A stretch of 38,795 bases of DNA from positions 212,471 to 251,265 of the forward strand of contig JH153927.1 in the NCBI GenBank assembly GCA_000226015.1. The letters run 5' to 3'. How positions within the stretch are numbered: the first letter of the stretch is position 1; every line of letters starts with the position of its first letter. A program made the translations under genes and the position numbers. Source of the stretch: Mnemiopsis leidyi. Its lineage: Eukaryota; Ctenophora; Tentaculata; Lobata; Bolinopsidae. Positions 38,091-38,795 of the stretch are shown here, piece after piece. The notes under the pieces are model-generated. The model did no database searches and had not been told where the DNA came from. It saw only the letters and a program-made list of their open reading frames with translations.

Positions 38091-38795
38091 GATATACACG
38101 GTCGGTGGGCAAAGAAGAACTCCGATGTCCATGACAGCAATCATGGGCTCGGGATATTTCATAATACGAATATTGGTCATGAGCTTGGGATATTTCGTAA
38201 TATTAATGTTGGCATAAATCATCGGCAAAATAAGATATGATTACCTAACAATTATAAGTTTTGAACTTGTTAAAATACTACAATATGTTAAATACAGTTA
38301 TTGAGTATGATCAAAGTCGAGTTGCTGAAGATAAACAAAATATTTCTACAATAATATTTGATCGTTTCGTTGCCTCCGTGGACGACACGATGAAAGTGTA
38401 TCTGTGCTATCACATGAACAACATGAAAAATATTTAATATTGACACAACAAAAATGCGAGTTTACACGCTAACAAGACAACACCTAATGACATAGTAGCC
38501 CACAAATCAATTATTGTAAACATTTTTCCTATTGAAATATCCAATAAAAATTGCAAAATCATTATCCCAGTAAAAAGGGTCACGATACAAATAAAAAACA
38601 CAAAAACCGAATCAAAAAGTATCTTATCTATCTAGAAAAAAAGTTGAAACCTTTCAACCTACTCCAGAAAGAATCACTGTCAGACTCATCACTGTCCAAA
38701 ATAAAATTTGTCTCCACAACATCGGCATCCTCCTCAAACCCTGCATGGTCTGCATCTTTAAGAAAGTTCACGTAGACTTTGTTCCCATTCTGTAT
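38080..38795. repeat. Segmental duplication, copy 2
   Basis: Matches 34005-34740 in the same orientation, spacing about 4.07 kb. Both non-coding flank and coding exon are conserved, which indicates a recent event. A few small indels are present, such as the shorter stretch after tatttcgtaatattaatgtt. The block runs to the end of the window. Confidence 0.93.
38628..38795 (-). CDS. Second copy of the S9 peptidase gene, last exon, cut by the window end
   Basis: The minus-strand frame ends at a TAG (38628-38630) where copy 1 has TAA. About 55 C-terminal residues are visible, from QNGNKVYVNF through the catalytic-His segment KDADHAGFEE to the acidic tail and KGFNFFSR. Over this length the protein differs from copy 1 by one residue (FLKDAD for FIKDAD). 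The rest lies outside the window. Because only copy 2 can have room for a full set of upstream exons, it may be the parental gene. Confidence 0.85.
   Translation of the reverse strand: MQNGNKVYVNFLKDADHAGFEEDADVVETNFILDSDESDSDSFWSRLKGFNFFSR

Overview
This is animal nuclear DNA: introns with GT-AG borders, no operons, microsatellites, assembly gaps and a decayed LINE fragment. The gene content (calcium-channel alpha2delta-like proteins, an LDLa-repeat GPCR, mitochondrial uL4m, PRPF4, kanadaptin) points to a non-vertebrate metazoan. Introns are compact, mostly 110-510 bp. The LDLa-GPCR resembles the GRL101-like expansions seen in cnidarians and other invertebrates, but the phylum cannot be fixed from this window alone. 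Splice sites below were set by hand from reading-frame continuity, GT-AG borders and remembered family motifs; no search was run.

Layout. 1-3520: repeat-rich DNA with no gene seen. 3521-10638: two paralogous alpha2delta-like secreted proteins in tail-to-tail orientation, each with a small signal-peptide exon and one large exon. 10640-12738: a LINE C-terminal fragment, a 952-base N gap and a long (TG)n tract. 12739-29597: three housekeeping genes on the minus strand. They are PRPF4 (5' half only, because the WD40 half runs into the gap), MRPL4 (complete, 7 exons, with a tandem triplication of one exon end and its 5' splice site) and SLC4A1AP/kanadaptin (complete, 11 exons). One kanadaptin intron is about 7.4 kb while its others are 118-377 bp, and it holds a complete two-exon class A GPCR gene on the opposite strand. 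30224-33633: a large LDLa-repeat GPCR on the plus strand, divergent from kanadaptin and carrying one frameshift. 34575-35480 and 38628-end: the 3' end of an S9 prolyl-oligopeptidase-like gene (PREPL / oligopeptidase B type) and a nearly identical second copy. They form a recent head-to-tail duplication of about 4.07 kb spacing whose edge falls in a ~60-bp tandem array.

The genes do not form one pathway. The minus-strand trio is constitutive machinery (spliceosome, mitochondrial ribosome, a nuclear FHA protein). The others are cell-surface or secreted proteins of lineage-expanding families. The observations most worth follow-up are the in-frame triple 5' splice site in MRPL4, the anchorless convergent alpha2delta-like pair, the nested GPCR, and the S9 duplication.
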